Part shown: piece after piece, positions 17,425 through 27,304 of the stretch
Layout: every line of letters starts with the position of its first letter
How positions within the stretch are numbered: the first letter of the stretch is position 1
DNA from: an uncultured Paracoccaceae bacterium
GTDB lineage: Bacteria > Pseudomonadota > Alphaproteobacteria > Rhodobacterales > Rhodobacteraceae
Assembly: GCA_947495795.1 (NCBI GenBank)
Contig: CANMAI010000001.1
Coordinates: 310,001 to 374,000 of the forward strand
Reading direction: 5' to 3'
DNA length: 64,000 nucleotides
Program-made: the position numbers and the translations under genes
The notes under the pieces: model-generated
Databases searched by the model: none
Seen by the model: the letters and a program-made list of their open reading frames with translations, nothing else
What the model was told of the DNA's origin: nothing

Positions 17425-17690
17425 CTCATATCCTTTCAGAGACGCGGCAGATCGCCCGCCGCGATACCCTGAAGGAGCCTGAAATCAATGAAGCGGTACA
17501 TCCGCCCAAGGTTGATTTCGCGCGCACCCAACCGTGGTTGGAGACGCATAAACCAACGTTTAGAGCCTTGCACCTTTCGCGAAGACATCACCAATCGCAT
17601 CGGAGAGAAGGAGCGCGTGGTGACTTAAAGACGACACACCCTGGTATGAAATTAGCGCCCGAACTCAGTTCGACTATCCGTTTTCAGGCC

Positions 17691-18917
17691 CTAACCCTGA
17701 ATAGAAACGTCGAGTGCTTCCGCCACGGTGAAGATATCCTTGTCGCCCCGGCCACACATATTCATCACCATCAGATGATCCTTGGGCAGGTCCCCTGCAA
17801 TCTTCGCCACATGCGCCAGAGCATGAGAAGGCTCCAGCGCCGGAATAATACCCTCTGTCTGGCAGCAAAGCTGAAACGCGTCCAAAGCCTCACGATCCGT
17901 CACAGAGACATATTCTACCCGCCCGATATCGTTCAGCCAACTGTGCTCCGGCCCGATCCCCGGATAATCCAGTCCGGCAGAGATCGAATGGCCTTCGATG
18001 ATCTGCCCATCACCATCCTGCAACAGATACGTCCGGTTTCCATGCAGAACACCTGGCCGCCCACCCGTCAGGCTTGCCGCATGCTCCATTCTGTCGTCCA
18101 CACCATGCCCACCCGCTTCAACGCCGATGATCCGCACATCCCCGTCATCCAGAAACGGATGAAACAGCCCCATCGCGTTCGATCCGCCGCCAATACAGGC
18201 CACCAAACTATCGGGCAACCGCCCTTCGGCCCTTTGCATCTGCTCACGGGTTTCATTGCCGATAATGCTCTGAAAATCCCGCACCATCGCGGGGTAGGGG
18301 TGTGGCCCCGCTACTGTGCCGATGCAATAGAAAGTATCGGCTACGTTGGTAACCCAATCGCGCAAAGCCTCGTTCATCGCATCTTTCAAAGTCCCGCGCC
18401 CTGAAGTTACCGGCACAACCTCGGCACCCAAAAGCTTCATGCGGAACACATTGGGGGCCTGCCGCTCCACATCGGTCGCCCCCATGAACACAATGCATTT
18501 CAACCCGAAGCGCGCGCACACCGTCGCCGTCGCCACCCCGTGCTGCCCAGCACCCGTTTCCGCAATGATCCGTGTCTTGCCCATGCGCCGCGCCAGCAGG
18601 ATCTGCCCCAGCACATTGTTAATCTTGTGGGCACCTGTGTGGTTCAGCTCATCGCGCTTGAGGTAGATCTTCGCCCCACCAAAACGCTCCGTCAAACGCT
18701 CGGCAAAATACAATGGCGAGGGCCGCCCCACATAATGCGTCCAGAGATCATCCATCTCCGCCCAGAAGGTAGGGTCCGTCTTGGCATGCTCATACCGCGC
18801 CTCAAGATCAAGGATCAGCGGCATCAGCGTCTCGGAAACGAAGCGCCCACCAAACTGGCCGAACCGCCCGCGCTCATCCGGCCCTGTCCGGTAGGAATTC
18901 AACATCTCAGACGCCAT
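17691..18917 (-). CDS. trpB: Tryptophan synthase beta subunit
   Basis: A 408-residue PLP enzyme that condenses indole with serine. The Schiff-base lysine is Lys98 in [14 protein letters not shown], and the phosphate-binding [13 protein letters not shown] and the C-terminal [11 protein letters not shown] are intact. ATG 18917 is preceded by GAGGGAGA; a TTG five codons earlier lies inside that site. The gene follows trpF on the same strand after a long 349-nt gap that contains a G4-loop hairpin and a palindromic repeat, so the two may not be tightly co-expressed. trpA is at 354. Confidence 0.97.
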   Translation of the reverse strand: MASEMLNSYRTGPDERGRFGQFGGRFVSETLMPLILDLEARYEHAKTDPTFWAEMDDLWTHYVGRPSPLYFAERLTERFGGAKIYLKRDELNHTGAHKINNVLGQILLARRMGKTRIIAETGAGQHGVATATVCARFGLKCIVFMGATDVERQAPNVFRMKLLGAEVVPVTSGRGTLKDAMNEALRDWVTNVADTFYCIGTVAGPHPYPAMVRDFQSIIGNETREQMQRAEGRLPDSLVACIGGGSNAMGLFHPFLDDGDVRIIGVEAGGHGVDDRMEHAASLTGGRPGVLHGNRTYLLQDGDGQIIEGHSISAGLDYPGIGPEHSWLNDIGRVEYVSVTDREALDAFQLCCQTEGIIPALEPSHALAHVAKIAGDLPKDHLMVMNMCGRGDKDIFTVAEALDVSIQG

Positions 18918-18970
18918 CACACTCTCCCTCAAAACGCACCCCTTCTAGCCCGCTCACAGAACGCCGTCGA

Positions 18971-19087
18971 GGCGCTATAGCACTTCGACTTTGAGTTGAG
19001 ACACCCCGCATCGCTTCTCGCGCTCGAAGTAAAGGCGAGAGGCAGCGAAAGGCGGCTCAAATCAAAGTAGAAACGCTTTAAAGCACC
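18971..19087. repeat. Long palindromic element upstream of trpB
   Basis: The arms 18971-19000 and 19056-19087 are imperfect inverted repeats. The inner 17 bp (TTCGACTTTGAGTTGAG against CTCAAATCAAAGTAGAA) match at 15 positions, and more distal bases pair with interruptions. A second, inner stem is formed by TTCTCGC and GCGAGAG. The 117-nt structure contains no reading frame and ends near AAACGCTTTAAAGC. It looks like a REP/MITE-like repeat, but no second copy occurs in the window. Confidence 0.6.
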
Positions 19088-19093
19088 ACACCA

Positions 19094-19117
19094 CATTTCA
19101 TCTTTCCAAAAATATCC
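19094..19117 (-). repeat. Degenerate copy of the GATATTT-GGA-AAGATGA motif
   Basis: On the minus strand this reads GGATATTTTTGGAAAGATGAAATG. It resembles the 3' halves of the elements at 41681-41719 and 44447-44483 but lacks their GCCTTCGGCGAG hairpin. Here it is not adjacent to a start codon, lying about 180 nt before trpB. Confidence 0.45.
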
Positions 19118-19192
19118 AAAAGTATTTTCGCTTCAAAACACATTAACCGAAGACATTAAGCGAAAAAGCGGGCGATCCCGATACCACATTAC

Positions 19193-19241
19193 CCCGCGGG
19201 TGGCGGCGGGGGTGGGCGGGTGGGCCGACGTCACCCGCGGG
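19193..19241. repeat. G4-loop hairpin element B (17-bp stem, 15-nt GGG loop)
   Basis: The arms 19193-19209 and 19225-19241 pair over 17 positions with one G-T wobble and one mismatch. The loop 19210-19224 is GGGTGGGCGGGTGGG, again exactly 15 nt with four G-runs separated by single bases. It lies 25 nt past the trpF stop and about 275 nt before trpB. On the trpF transcript the loop is C-rich; the G-rich strand is the plus strand. Confidence 0.85.
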
Positions 19242-19266
19242 AGCACCCTCAAAACCCGAACCGACC

Positions 19267-19932
19267 TCAGAAAGCAGGCTCCACCTCTTCACAAGCCGCC
19301 AGAAACGCCCGCACTTTCGCCGGGTCCTTCACACCCGGGGCACTCTCAACACCGGAGGAAAGATCAACCTGCGAAGCGCCTGTCAGCCGCACGGCCTCGG
19401 CAACCGTATCAGGCGTCAACCCGCCCGCCAGCATCCAGGGCAGGGGCCAGCGCCGCCCGGCGATCAGCCGCCAGTCAAATGACAACCCATTACCGCCCGG
19501 CAGATCCGCACCCTTGGGCGGCTTGGCATCAATCATCAGCTGATCGGCCACACCGGCATAATCCGCAATAGCGCTCAAATCGGTCGCGTCCGCCACACCC
19601 AGAGCCTTCATCACCGGCAAACCGAACCGCGCCCTGACCCCAGCCACCCGCTCAGGGCTCTCGGTCCCGTGCAATTGCAACATGTCGATGCCCACCTGCG
19701 CAAGCATAGCTTCCAACGCTGCGTCATCGGCGTTCACCGTCAGCGCAACCTTGCAGATACCCGCCGGTACACTGGCCGCAAGCGCTGCCGCACGCTCAAA
19801 ATTCACATGTCTGGGAGATTTCTCGAAGAATACGAACCCCACATAAGCAGCACCGGCCTCCACCGCCGCAGCCAACCCAACAGGTTCCGTCAATCCGCAT
19901 ATCTTGGCCCGTACCGGGCCCCGCCCGCTCAC
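19267..19932 (-). CDS. trpF: Phosphoribosylanthranilate isomerase
   Basis: A 221-residue TIM-barrel enzyme that isomerises phosphoribosylanthranilate in tryptophan synthesis. The catalytic cysteine is in [11 protein letters not shown] and the catalytic Asp in [13 protein letters not shown]-preceding [24 protein letters not shown] carries a phosphate site. The start is GTG 19932, which overlaps the TGA of the lapA-like gene by four bases (GTGA), so translation is probably coupled. [13 protein letters not shown] is the family signature. Confidence 0.96.
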   Translation of the reverse strand: MSGRGPVRAKICGLTEPVGLAAAVEAGAAYVGFVFFEKSPRHVNFERAAALAASVPAGICKVALTVNADDAALEAMLAQVGIDMLQLHGTESPERVAGVRARFGLPVMKALGVADATDLSAIADYAGVADQLMIDAKPPKGADLPGGNGLSFDWRLIAGRRWPLPWMLAGGLTPDTVAEAVRLTGASQVDLSSGVESAPGVKDPAKVRAFLAACEEVEPAF

Positions 19933-20273
19933 GCGGATTTGTCGAGCAGTGCGAGCACTTCATCTTCTTCGGAAAGATGCTTCTTGCGCAACGCCTTCAC
20001 CTCGCCCTTCAGCGCCGCCGCCTCGCGTTTCTTCTCGGCAGCCAACCGGCGATGCTTGTGCTCGCGCAGCCATTCAAGAATGTAGCCAATCAGAAGGCCC
20101 GTCAGGATGGAAAGAAGGCTGATCACGAAAAGCGGCACCTCAACAGAGCGCTGGAACACATCCCCCAACCCTTCGGGCAGTAGCTTCACTTCCACCGGCG
20201 CGCGATTGGCAAGCGAAAGCAGCACGATCCCCAGCATCAGCGCGCCGAGAAAGATCATCTTGATCAGTCGCAT
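19929..20273 (-). CDS. LapA-domain (DUF1049) inner-membrane protein
   Basis: A 114-residue protein with two hydrophobic segments ([24 protein letters not shown] and [31 protein letters not shown]) separated by about 25 residues. The second is followed by a basic helix and a charged coiled coil ([22 protein letters not shown]). This is the lipopolysaccharide-assembly A (LapA/YciS) layout: in enterobacteria that protein helps tune LPS synthesis through LpxC. It sits between ihfB and trpF, a position I recall as conserved in the family. Confidence 0.85.
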   Translation of the reverse strand: MRLIKMIFLGALMLGIVLLSLANRAPVEVKLLPEGLGDVFQRSVEVPLFVISLLSILTGLLIGYILEWLREHKHRRLAAEKKREAAALKGEVKALRKKHLSEEDEVLALLDKSA

Positions 20274-20297
20274 CTCAAAGCCCCCAGCAGTGCCGCG

Positions 20298-20579
20298 TCA
20301 CGCGTCGTTCAACCGGTCGCGCAGCAGCTTGCCCGTCTTGAAGAAGGGCACGAACTTCTCTTCCACCTCAACGGCATCACCCGTGCGCGGGTTCCGCCCC
20401 GTCCGGCTTTCGCGCTTCTTCACCGAAAACGCCCCGAAACCACGAAGCTCCACACGGTGGCCATCAGCCATCGCTTCAATGATCTGGTCGAAGATCGTGC
20501 CGACAATACGCTCGACATCGCGCTGATAAAGGTGCGGGTTCTCATCCGCAATTTTCTGGATCAACTCAGATTTGATCAT
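20298..20579 (-). CDS. ihfB: Integration host factor beta subunit
   Basis: A 93-residue DNA-bending protein. The HU/IHF fold is clear: [30 protein letters not shown], the beta-arm [31 protein letters not shown] with the intercalating proline (NPRTG), and a final helix [13 protein letters not shown]. It pairs with an unlinked IhfA to bend DNA at promoters and recombination sites. It lies between sppA and the lapA-like gene. Confidence 0.97.
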   Translation of the reverse strand: MIKSELIQKIADENPHLYQRDVERIVGTIFDQIIEAMADGHRVELRGFGAFSVKKRESRTGRNPRTGDAVEVEEKFVPFFKTGKLLRDRLNDA

Positions 20580-20670
20580 TTATTCAAACCCCTTAACTGC
20601 GCTCACAGTGTGTATATAGGTGCATGACCGCTTAACACCTATACCAGCGGTATCACAAAATTTGCATCCC

Positions 20671-21585
20671 CTAATTGTAGAGAGAGAGCAGCCGGGGCCC
20701 GCGCCTGTCCGAAATGCGGCTCAAACTGTCGCCGAGGCCCGTGATCTTGCCGAAAATACCAAGGAAACCGGATTCTTCCTCGGCCAGTTCCCATGTCTTT
20801 GTCGGCAGGTCCGCCAATTCCGGCTCTACTGATTCGAGCCAGGCAAAGGCCGCATCCGGCCCGCCCAGCGCATCCACCAGCCCGGCGTCCAGCGCCATCC
20901 GGCCGGTAAAGACGCGCCCGTCCGCCACCGCATCAAGTGCCGCACCCTTAAGCTCCCGCCGCGCGCCCACGAGGCCACGGAACCAATCATAGCTGTCTGC
21001 GATAATCGCCTCCTGCACTGCCCGGCCCTCGGCCGAAGGCTCGCGGTAAGGCGATGGCTCCGCCTTCAGAGGGGAGGAGCGCACTGTCTGAAACTCCACG
21101 CCCACCCGGTCCAGAAGCTCCGTCATATCCGGGTATTCCATGATCACACCGATCGAGCCTGTCAGCGTATTGCCCCGCGCCACGATATGATCCGCAGCAA
21201 TCGCCGCAATATATCCACCAGACGCCGCAACCTCGCCCATCACGGCAACAACCGGCCGATCTTCGCCAATCTCGCGCACCAGCTCATACAAGGCCTCGGA
21301 GCCCACGGTCGTGCCACCGGGCGAATCAATTTCAAGATAAAGCGCGCGCGCATCTTCACTGTCGCGCAGGTCCTGCAGCATCCGGTCCCGCTCGGTATCG
21401 TCAAAGATCACGTCGGTGATCGCAACATGCGCAATATGCGGCCCGGCAGGCCAGCCCGCCTCAATCCGCGAAAGGCCCCCGATGATCAGGCCCAGAACAG
21501 CCGCAATCCCGAAGCCCCACAAAAAAGCGGAGCGGCGCCACTTACGGCGCCGCTCCTCGTAGAAATCACGCGTAACAGCGTCCAT
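20671..21585 (-). CDS. sppA: Signal peptide peptidase SppA (S49 serine protease)
   Basis: A 304-residue membrane-anchored protease that degrades cleaved signal peptides. One transmembrane helix is at residues 20-38. The catalytic Ser122 is in EVAASGGYIAA and the general-base Lys174 in RSSPLKAEPSPY, 52 residues apart as in single-domain SppA enzymes. The S49 motif LTGSIGVIMEYPDM is intact. The ATG overlaps the rpsA stop by one base (TGATG), so sppA is translated with rpsA. Confidence 0.95.
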   Translation of the reverse strand: MDAVTRDFYEERRRKWRRSAFLWGFGIAAVLGLIIGGLSRIEAGWPAGPHIAHVAITDVIFDDTERDRMLQDLRDSEDARALYLEIDSPGGTTVGSEALYELVREIGEDRPVVAVMGEVAASGGYIAAIAADHIVARGNTLTGSIGVIMEYPDMTELLDRVGVEFQTVRSSPLKAEPSPYREPSAEGRAVQEAIIADSYDWFRGLVGARRELKGAALDAVADGRVFTGRMALDAGLVDALGGPDAAFAWLESVEPELADLPTKTWELAEEESGFLGIFGKITGLGDSLSRISDRRGPRLLSLYN

Positions 21586-23273
21586 CAGTCGTCGTCGCCC
21601 TTACCTTTGAGCGCCGCACCAAGGATATCACCAAGCGATGCGCCAGAGTCGGAAGAGCCATACTGTTCCACGGCCTCCTTCTCTTCGGCAATCTCACGCG
21701 CCTTGATGGAAAGGCCGAGCTTCCGTGTGGATTTATCGATGTTCGTCACACGTGCATCGATCTTGTCCCCAACTGAGAAGCGCTCAGGCCGCTGCTCTGA
21801 ACGGTCGCGGGAAAGGTCGGAACGGCGGATGAAGGATTTCATGCCGTCATACTCAACCTCGATGCCGCCATCCTCGATGGAAGTCACCTCAACCGTCACA
21901 ACCGCACCACGTTTCACGCCAGCCGTTGCTTCCGCGAACGGATCACCATCCAGCGCCTTGATCGAGAGGGAGATACGTTCTTTGTCCGTATCCACATCCG
22001 TCACAACCGCCTTGACGACATCGCCTTTCTGGAAGTCCTGAATGGCATCTTCGCCGGACCGGCTCCAGTCGATGTCGCTCAGGTGAACCATGCCGTCGAT
22101 ATCGCCGTCGAGGCCGACGAAGAGGCCGAACTCGGTGATGTTCTTCACCTCGCCTTCCACTTCCGTGCCAATCGGGAACGCAGTTTCGAAGTTCTCCCAC
22201 GGGTTGCCCTGTGTCTGCTTCAGGCCAAGGGAAACGCGGCGTTTCACCGTGTCGATCTCCAGCACCATCACTTCCACTTCCTGAGAGGTGGAAACGATCT
22301 TGCCCGGATGCACGTTCTTCTTTGTCCAGCTCATCTCAGAGACGTGGACGAGGCCTTCAACACCTGGCTCCAGCTCAACAAACGCACCGTAATCGGTGAT
22401 GTTCGTCACGCGGCCAGTGTGCACGGATTCCAGCGGATACCGCTGCTCAACAACCGCCCAGGGATCTTCCAGCAGCTGCTTCATGCCAAGGCTGATGCGC
22501 TGCGTATCCTTGTTGATCTTCACAACCTGCACCTTGACCGTCTCGCCAATGGCAAGGATCTCGGAAGGATGGTTCACGCGGCGCCACGCCATATCCGTTA
22601 CGTGCAACAGGCCGTCTACACCGCCCAGATCCACGAACGCACCGTATTCGGTGATATTTTTCACAACACCGTCAACCGTATCGCCTTCGGCAAGTTTACC
22701 AACGATCTCGGCACGCTGCTCGGCACGGCTCTCTTCCAGAATGGCACGGCGGGAAACGACGATGTTGCCCCGGCGACGATCCATTTTCAGAATCTGGAAC
22801 GGCTGTTCGATATGCATCAGCGCGGTTGCATCACGCACAGGGCGCACATCCACCTGAGAGCCGGGAAGGAACGCAACAGCGCCGCCCAGATCCACGGTGA
22901 AGCCACCTTTCACGCGGCCAAAGATGGCCCCGGCAACACGCTCTTCCTTCTCGGCGGCCTTCTCAAGCCGGTCCCAGGCTTCCTCGCGGCGGGCTTTCTC
23001 ACGCGAGATAACAGCCTCACCCCGCGCGTTCTCAACGCGCTCAAGGTACACCTCTACCTCGTCACCAACCTCGATCTCGGGCGGGTGGCCAGGCTTTGCG
23101 AATTCTTTGAGGTCGATACGGCCTTCCATCTTGTAGCCGATATCGATGATGGCCTGACCGGCCTCTATGGCCAGAACCTGGCCTTTAACTACGCTGCCCT
23201 CGTCAGGGGTTACCAGCTCGAAGCTCTCGTTCAACAGGGCTTCAAAATCTTCCATGCTTGCGTTAGCGGACAT
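21585..23273 (-). CDS. rpsA: 30S ribosomal protein S1
   Basis: A 562-residue protein with six S1 (OB-fold) repeats; the clearest start at GSVVKGQVLAI, DTVDGVVKNITEYGAFVDLGGVDGLLHV, HTGRVTNITDYGAFVELEPGVEGLVHV, TEVEGEVKNITEFGLFVGLD and DKIDARVTNIDKSTRKLGLSI. It unwinds and positions mRNA on the 30S subunit. ATG 23273 is used, with GGAA 10 nt upstream; seven extra codons are open before it. cmk lies upstream on the same strand, the usual cmk-rpsA pairing. Confidence 0.97.
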   Translation of the reverse strand: MSANASMEDFEALLNESFELVTPDEGSVVKGQVLAIEAGQAIIDIGYKMEGRIDLKEFAKPGHPPEIEVGDEVEVYLERVENARGEAVISREKARREEAWDRLEKAAEKEERVAGAIFGRVKGGFTVDLGGAVAFLPGSQVDVRPVRDATALMHIEQPFQILKMDRRRGNIVVSRRAILEESRAEQRAEIVGKLAEGDTVDGVVKNITEYGAFVDLGGVDGLLHVTDMAWRRVNHPSEILAIGETVKVQVVKINKDTQRISLGMKQLLEDPWAVVEQRYPLESVHTGRVTNITDYGAFVELEPGVEGLVHVSEMSWTKKNVHPGKIVSTSQEVEVMVLEIDTVKRRVSLGLKQTQGNPWENFETAFPIGTEVEGEVKNITEFGLFVGLDGDIDGMVHLSDIDWSRSGEDAIQDFQKGDVVKAVVTDVDTDKERISLSIKALDGDPFAEATAGVKRGAVVTVEVTSIEDGGIEVEYDGMKSFIRRSDLSRDRSEQRPERFSVGDKIDARVTNIDKSTRKLGLSIKAREIAEEKEAVEQYGSSDSGASLGDILGAALKGKGDDD

Positions 23274-23392
23274 ATACGGGTCGTTCCTTTTCAAGTCATT
23301 TTTCTGGCCGCGCGGTTGGCTCCGCCGGTCTTTGGGGTTGATGTCTGGCTGATCAGAGAAACCAATGGCCCTCGGCCGCGAAACCCCGCGTC

Positions 23393-24022
23393 TCAGCCCA
23401 TTTTTTGTTTGATTAACGTCACAGCCTGCTCGACAGCCGCGTCTATAGACAAATCCGTCGTGTCTAGCAAGACCGCATCGTCCGCCTGCACCATAGGTGC
23501 TGCCTCGCGCTGGCTGTCGCGTGCATCGCGGATTTGCAGATCTTTCAGCACCGCATCCAGCGTCGTGCTCGCACCGCCCGAAAGCAGCTCCTCAAAGCGC
23601 CGCCGCGCACGCACCGCATCCGTCGCCGTTACAAAAAGCTTTATCTCCGCATCGGGGCAGATCACGGTGCCGATATCGCGCCCATCAAGCACAGCCCCGC
23701 CCTCGCGCCGGGCAAAATTGCGCTGATAATCCATAAGTGCTGCCCGCACCTCCGGCAGAACCGCCACCTTGGATGCCGCCCGCGAGGCCATGGCAGAGCG
23801 CAGATCGTAGCGCTGCACATCGTGATCCGCCAGCTTGCCCGCAACAATTGCCGCCCGCTTGGGGTCAATAATGCCGTGCCCCTGCTCCAGTGTCTTCAGC
23901 CCAACGGCCCGGTAGAGCATGCCCGTATCAAGATGCGCGAACTTGAATTTCTTTGCGATTGCCCGGGCGATAGTGCCCTTGCCAGCAGCAGCCGGTCCAT
24001 CCAACGCAACTGTAAACTGCAT
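23393..24022 (-). CDS. cmk: Cytidylate kinase
   Basis: A 209-residue kinase converting CMP/dCMP to the diphosphates. The P-loop is [18 protein letters not shown], followed by the substrate elements [12 protein letters not shown] and [23 protein letters not shown] and the lid arginines in ARRRFEELL and [13 protein letters not shown]. It begins the cmk-rpsA-sppA-ihfB-lapA-like-trpF run. Confidence 0.97.
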   Translation of the reverse strand: MQFTVALDGPAAAGKGTIARAIAKKFKFAHLDTGMLYRAVGLKTLEQGHGIIDPKRAAIVAGKLADHDVQRYDLRSAMASRAASKVAVLPEVRAALMDYQRNFARREGGAVLDGRDIGTVICPDAEIKLFVTATDAVRARRRFEELLSGGASTTLDAVLKDLQIRDARDSQREAAPMVQADDAVLLDTTDLSIDAAVEQAVTLIKQKMG

Positions 24023-24057
24023 ACTGTCCTCTATTCACGCTTTGTCCCCGCGAAGGT

Positions 24058-24086
24058 GACTAATCCGCGAAGTGGTGGCCTGTCAA
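24058..24086 (-). promoter_or_regulatory. Candidate promoter of cmk-rpsA
   Basis: On the minus strand TTGACA (24086-24081) and TTAGTC (24063-24058) are separated by 17 bp, 36 nt before the cmk ATG. The -35 is consensus and the -10 weak. An AT-rich stretch (ATTAACATAAATTTAGCAATA) lies just upstream, which could act as an UP element. Confidence 0.4.
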
Positions 24087-24139
24087 ACTATTGCTAAATT
24101 TATGTTAATATGGGGAGAAATCGGCAAGCGACTCTCCTA

Positions 24140-24862
24140 TCACGTGCATTTCCGAAAGCTCAGATAATGAGGTGTCCGCCCCTCGCGCACGGCCTTTGCC
24201 TCATAACGGGTGCGCGTCCAGTCCGCCCAGGGCTCCCGCCAATCCGCAGCCCGCTCCGCCGTCCATTCAAAATCCGGGTGCCGCGCCACGGCTTCCAGCG
24301 AGTGGCGCACATAGTCCTCAATATCCGTGGCAACCCGCAGTTCCGCACCCGGCGCCATTGCCTTGGCCAGCGGGTCCAGTGCCGTCGGGTTCATGAACCG
24401 TCGCCGATGATGCTTCTTCTTGGGCCACGGGTCGGGATAGAGCAGGAAAACCTTCTCCAGCCGCCCCGCCGGGATCACATCCAGCACATCCCGCGCATCG
24501 CCGGGATGCACACGCACGTTTTCCAGTCCCGCTTCCGCAATCCGCGGCACCAGCATCGCCACCCCGTTGATAAAAGGCTCGCATCCGATGAAGCCCACAT
24601 CCGGGTAGCGCGCGGCCATCGCCAGCAGATGCTCACCCCCACCAAAACCGATCTCCAGCCACAAGGGCCGCGCATCACCGAACAGCGCCTCAAGATCAAG
24701 CGGCACGCGGTCAGGGTTCTCATCCCAGCCGATCCCCGGCGGGCGCAACGCCTCCAATGTCGTTTCCATATGCTCGGCCTGCCCCGGCCGCAAAGGCTTG
24801 CCCTTCCGGCGGCCATAAAGGTTGCGCCACGGCGCACCATCTTCACGTTTGGGAATGCTCAT
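24140..24862 (-). CDS. trmB: tRNA (guanine-N7)-methyltransferase
   Basis: A 240-residue SAM-dependent enzyme that methylates G46 of tRNAs. The SAM motif is LEIGFGGGEHLLAMAARYPDVGFIGCEPF; family-specific elements are VFLLYPDPWPKKKHHRRRF and the C-terminal RTRYEAKAVREGR. ATG 24862 opens SIPKREDGAPWRNLYGRRKGKPLRPGQ, a typical N terminus; the frame stays open for 67 codons upstream across the lnt 3' region but that part has no homology. The gene follows lnt on the same strand. Confidence 0.95.
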   Translation of the reverse strand: MSIPKREDGAPWRNLYGRRKGKPLRPGQAEHMETTLEALRPPGIGWDENPDRVPLDLEALFGDARPLWLEIGFGGGEHLLAMAARYPDVGFIGCEPFINGVAMLVPRIAEAGLENVRVHPGDARDVLDVIPAGRLEKVFLLYPDPWPKKKHHRRRFMNPTALDPLAKAMAPGAELRVATDIEDYVRHSLEAVARHPDFEWTAERAADWREPWADWTRTRYEAKAVREGRTPHYLSFRKCT

Positions 24863-24917
24863 ATCGTGCCTCGGCCTAACATGCCGCCCGCTTAGCAAGC
24901 CCCGCAGGCTTTCGCAA

Positions 24918-26402
24918 TCAGGCCCGGCCCATCCGTCCCGCAGCGAACGCCGCCAAGGCAAGCGCACCCAAAAGCCCTGCAAAAATAGCCTCGCCCAAAC
25001 GGCCATAAGGCGTCTGCGGCAGCGCTTCCGGCAAAGCCGCATCCACAAAACCGTCCTGCCCAAGCGGAATGGAAGCCGTCACCCGCCCGTAAGGGTCAAT
25101 CATGCCGGAAATCCCGGTATTGGCCGCACGGGCCACGGGCATTCCATGCTCCACCGCGCGAAATCGCGCCTGCGCCAGATGCTGATATGGCCCCGTCCAC
25201 TGCCCGAACCATGCATCATTCGTGATGTGCACCATCCACGTCGCATCCCCAACAGCGCCCTGCACTTCTTCAGGAAACACCGCCTCATAGCAGATCAGCG
25301 GCAGAAAAATGGGCAAACCGGCCACATCCATCGGAGCCAGCGGCGCACCGGAGGAAAATCCCGCCACATCCTCCGCCGCCAGCCCAAACACCCCGAGTCC
25401 GGCAAAGAAATCACCAAACGGCATGTACTCGCCAAAGGGCACAAGATGGTCCTTGTCCGCGAAGGCCACATCGCGCCCGGCCTCTGCAACGGCCAGCGTG
25501 TTGTGCCAGCTCCCGCTCTCCCCGATACGCCTCAGCCCATAGATCAGCGGCGCATTGGCCGCCGCACTCATCTCCGCCAAAAGGTCGGGCCTGTCTCCGT
25601 ACAGGAACGGCACAGAAGTTTCCGGCCAGATCACCACATCCGGCGCACCGGGCGCACGCGTGCTCTCCATCAACCGCTCAAAGAAAACCTGCAACATCTC
25701 GGGCTGCCATTTCAGATGCTGTGCCGCATTGGGCTGCACCATCCGCACCACGCTGCCCGTCTCCGCTACAGGCCCCACCCGCGCGGCTCCTGCCCACCAG
25801 CCAGCGCCAAGTATTGCCAAAGCCGCGATGCCCGGCACCACTCCCCGCGCAGGCAAAGCAAGCACCAGCACCAGCAGCATACCCAACCCATAGGGCCCCA
25901 GGTAAGCAGCCCCCTGCATCAGGGGGGTCTCGGCTACCCCGTAAGCCAGCAACCCCCAAGGAAACCCGGTAAAAATATGCCCCCGCAGCCACTCCGCCGC
26001 CGCCCAGCAAACCACCAACACCAGCATCCGCACCCAGCCCGCCGCCACCCGCGCGGCCAGCCAGAAGGCCAGTGCCCAGAATAGCGCCAGACCACCGGCC
26101 ATCAGCACCAGCGCAAAGGGCGCCATCCAGCCGTGGCGCGCGATATCCACAAGAAACGGCTCGACAATCCAGCTAAGCACCAGCGCGAAATAGGCCGTTC
26201 CAGCCCACCAGCCGAGCCAGCCCGCCGCCCGTGCGGATGGTACACCGTCCAGCAAACGCACCAGAAGCGGCACCGCCAAAACCATAAGATAAGGAAAATC
26301 GAAAGGCGCCTGCGAAAGCCCAAGCGACAGGCCGGCAAACACGCCCAGCAAGGCCCGCCCGCGCGCCTCAAGGCCCGAGAAGCGCAGGGCTTTGGCCGCC
26401 AC
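24918..26402 (-). CDS. lnt: Apolipoprotein N-acyltransferase
   Basis: A 494-residue inner-membrane enzyme that adds the third acyl chain to lipoproteins. About seven transmembrane helices frame a nitrilase domain with the triad Glu261 (VIWPETSVPF), Lys317 (FADKDHLVPFGEYMPF) and Cys371 (LPLICYEAVFPEE). Two nucleotides separate its start from the stop of the CorC-like gene, the common ybeY-corC-lnt order. Confidence 0.95.
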   Translation of the reverse strand: MAAKALRFSGLEARGRALLGVFAGLSLGLSQAPFDFPYLMVLAVPLLVRLLDGVPSARAAGWLGWWAGTAYFALVLSWIVEPFLVDIARHGWMAPFALVLMAGGLALFWALAFWLAARVAAGWVRMLVLVVCWAAAEWLRGHIFTGFPWGLLAYGVAETPLMQGAAYLGPYGLGMLLVLVLALPARGVVPGIAALAILGAGWWAGAARVGPVAETGSVVRMVQPNAAQHLKWQPEMLQVFFERLMESTRAPGAPDVVIWPETSVPFLYGDRPDLLAEMSAAANAPLIYGLRRIGESGSWHNTLAVAEAGRDVAFADKDHLVPFGEYMPFGDFFAGLGVFGLAAEDVAGFSSGAPLAPMDVAGLPIFLPLICYEAVFPEEVQGAVGDATWMVHITNDAWFGQWTGPYQHLAQARFRAVEHGMPVARAANTGISGMIDPYGRVTASIPLGQDGFVDAALPEALPQTPYGRLGEAIFAGLLGALALAAFAAGRMGRA

Positions 26403-26404
26403 GC

Positions 26405-27304
26405 CTACTCGGCCGCCTGATCCATCGAGGCCGCAGAACTCAACCGCACCCGCACACGTTTCAGGCTGCGCGGATCGGCCTCCACCACCTCAAATTCATG
26501 GCCCTGCGGATGGCACACAATCTCGCCCCGCACCGGCACCCGGCCTGCCATCATGAAGACAAGGCCGCCCAAAGTCTCCACATCCTCATCCAGGTCGTCG
26601 GGCAGCAAATCCACGCCCGCAATCTTCTCAAATTCCTGCAAAGGCGCGCGAGTGGAGCAGAGATAAACGCCCGGGGCTTCCTCAGCCCAAAGTACATCCT
26701 CCTCCTCGTCATGCTCATCGACAATCTCGCCGACAATCAGCTCCACAAGGTTCTCGATCGTCACAAGCCCGTCCACGCCGCCGTATTCGTCGATCACCAG
26801 TGCCATATGCGTGCGCTCGTTCTGCATCTTCTGCAAAAGCACATCCACAGGCATCGAAGGCGGCGCGTAAATCACAGGCCGCGCAATAGCAGCCAGATCA
26901 AAGCTGCCATTGCCCTTGCCAAATCCATAGCCCAGCGAAACATCCTTCAGATGCACCATCCCCACCGGGTTATCCAGCGTCTCCGCATAGATCGGCAGCC
27001 GCGTGAAAGAGCACTCGCGGAACACATCCACCACCTCTTCCAGCGTCGCATCCGCAGGCACCGCAATGATATCAGCGCGCGGCACGCTGATATCATCAAT
27101 GCGAATATCCCGCATATCATGGATATTGCGCACCATCGCCTGCGTATCTTGAAGGGATACTTGCGCCACCGTTTCAGGTGCGCTCTCTTCTCTGGCGATC
27201 GGGCGGCCCGCAAGCCGCGTCCATATCGCCCCGAATAAACCTTTCGGGCCTTCCCTCAGCGCGCCTTGCGCTGCGCTAGAAGATCCCTCGGAACTGTCGC
27301 CCAT
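26405..27304 (-). CDS. CorC/HlyC-type CBS-domain protein
   Basis: A 299-residue soluble protein with paired CBS domains (about 75-200: ISVPRADIIAVPADATLEEVVDVF and FSRLP-like FTRLPIYAETLDNPVGMVHLKDV, then ALVIDEYGGVDGLVTIENLVELIVGEI) and a C-terminal transporter-associated domain (GRVPVRGEIVCHPQGHEFEVVEADPRSLKRVRV). It is related to CorC, linked to magnesium/cobalt efflux. ATG 27304 follows GGAAAGG by 4 nt; a further 50 codons are open upstream but cross the ybeY stop. Confidence 0.92.
   Translation of the reverse strand: MGDSSEGSSSAAQGALREGPKGLFGAIWTRLAGRPIAREESAPETVAQVSLQDTQAMVRNIHDMRDIRIDDISVPRADIIAVPADATLEEVVDVFRECSFTRLPIYAETLDNPVGMVHLKDVSLGYGFGKGNGSFDLAAIARPVIYAPPSMPVDVLLQKMQNERTHMALVIDEYGGVDGLVTIENLVELIVGEIVDEHDEEEDVLWAEEAPGVYLCSTRAPLQEFEKIAGVDLLPDDLDEDVETLGGLVFMMAGRVPVRGEIVCHPQGHEFEVVEADPRSLKRVRVRLSSAASMDQAAE

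Noticed and set aside
17138-17482. Poly-serine frame on the plus strand through the repeat
   Set aside because: It is the complement of the poly-Asp gene, has no ribosome site and no signal peptide.
22083-23726. Plus-strand frame of 547 codons antisense to rpsA
   Set aside because: rpsA has unmistakable S1 repeats on the other strand; the antisense frame lacks a ribosome site and any known domain.
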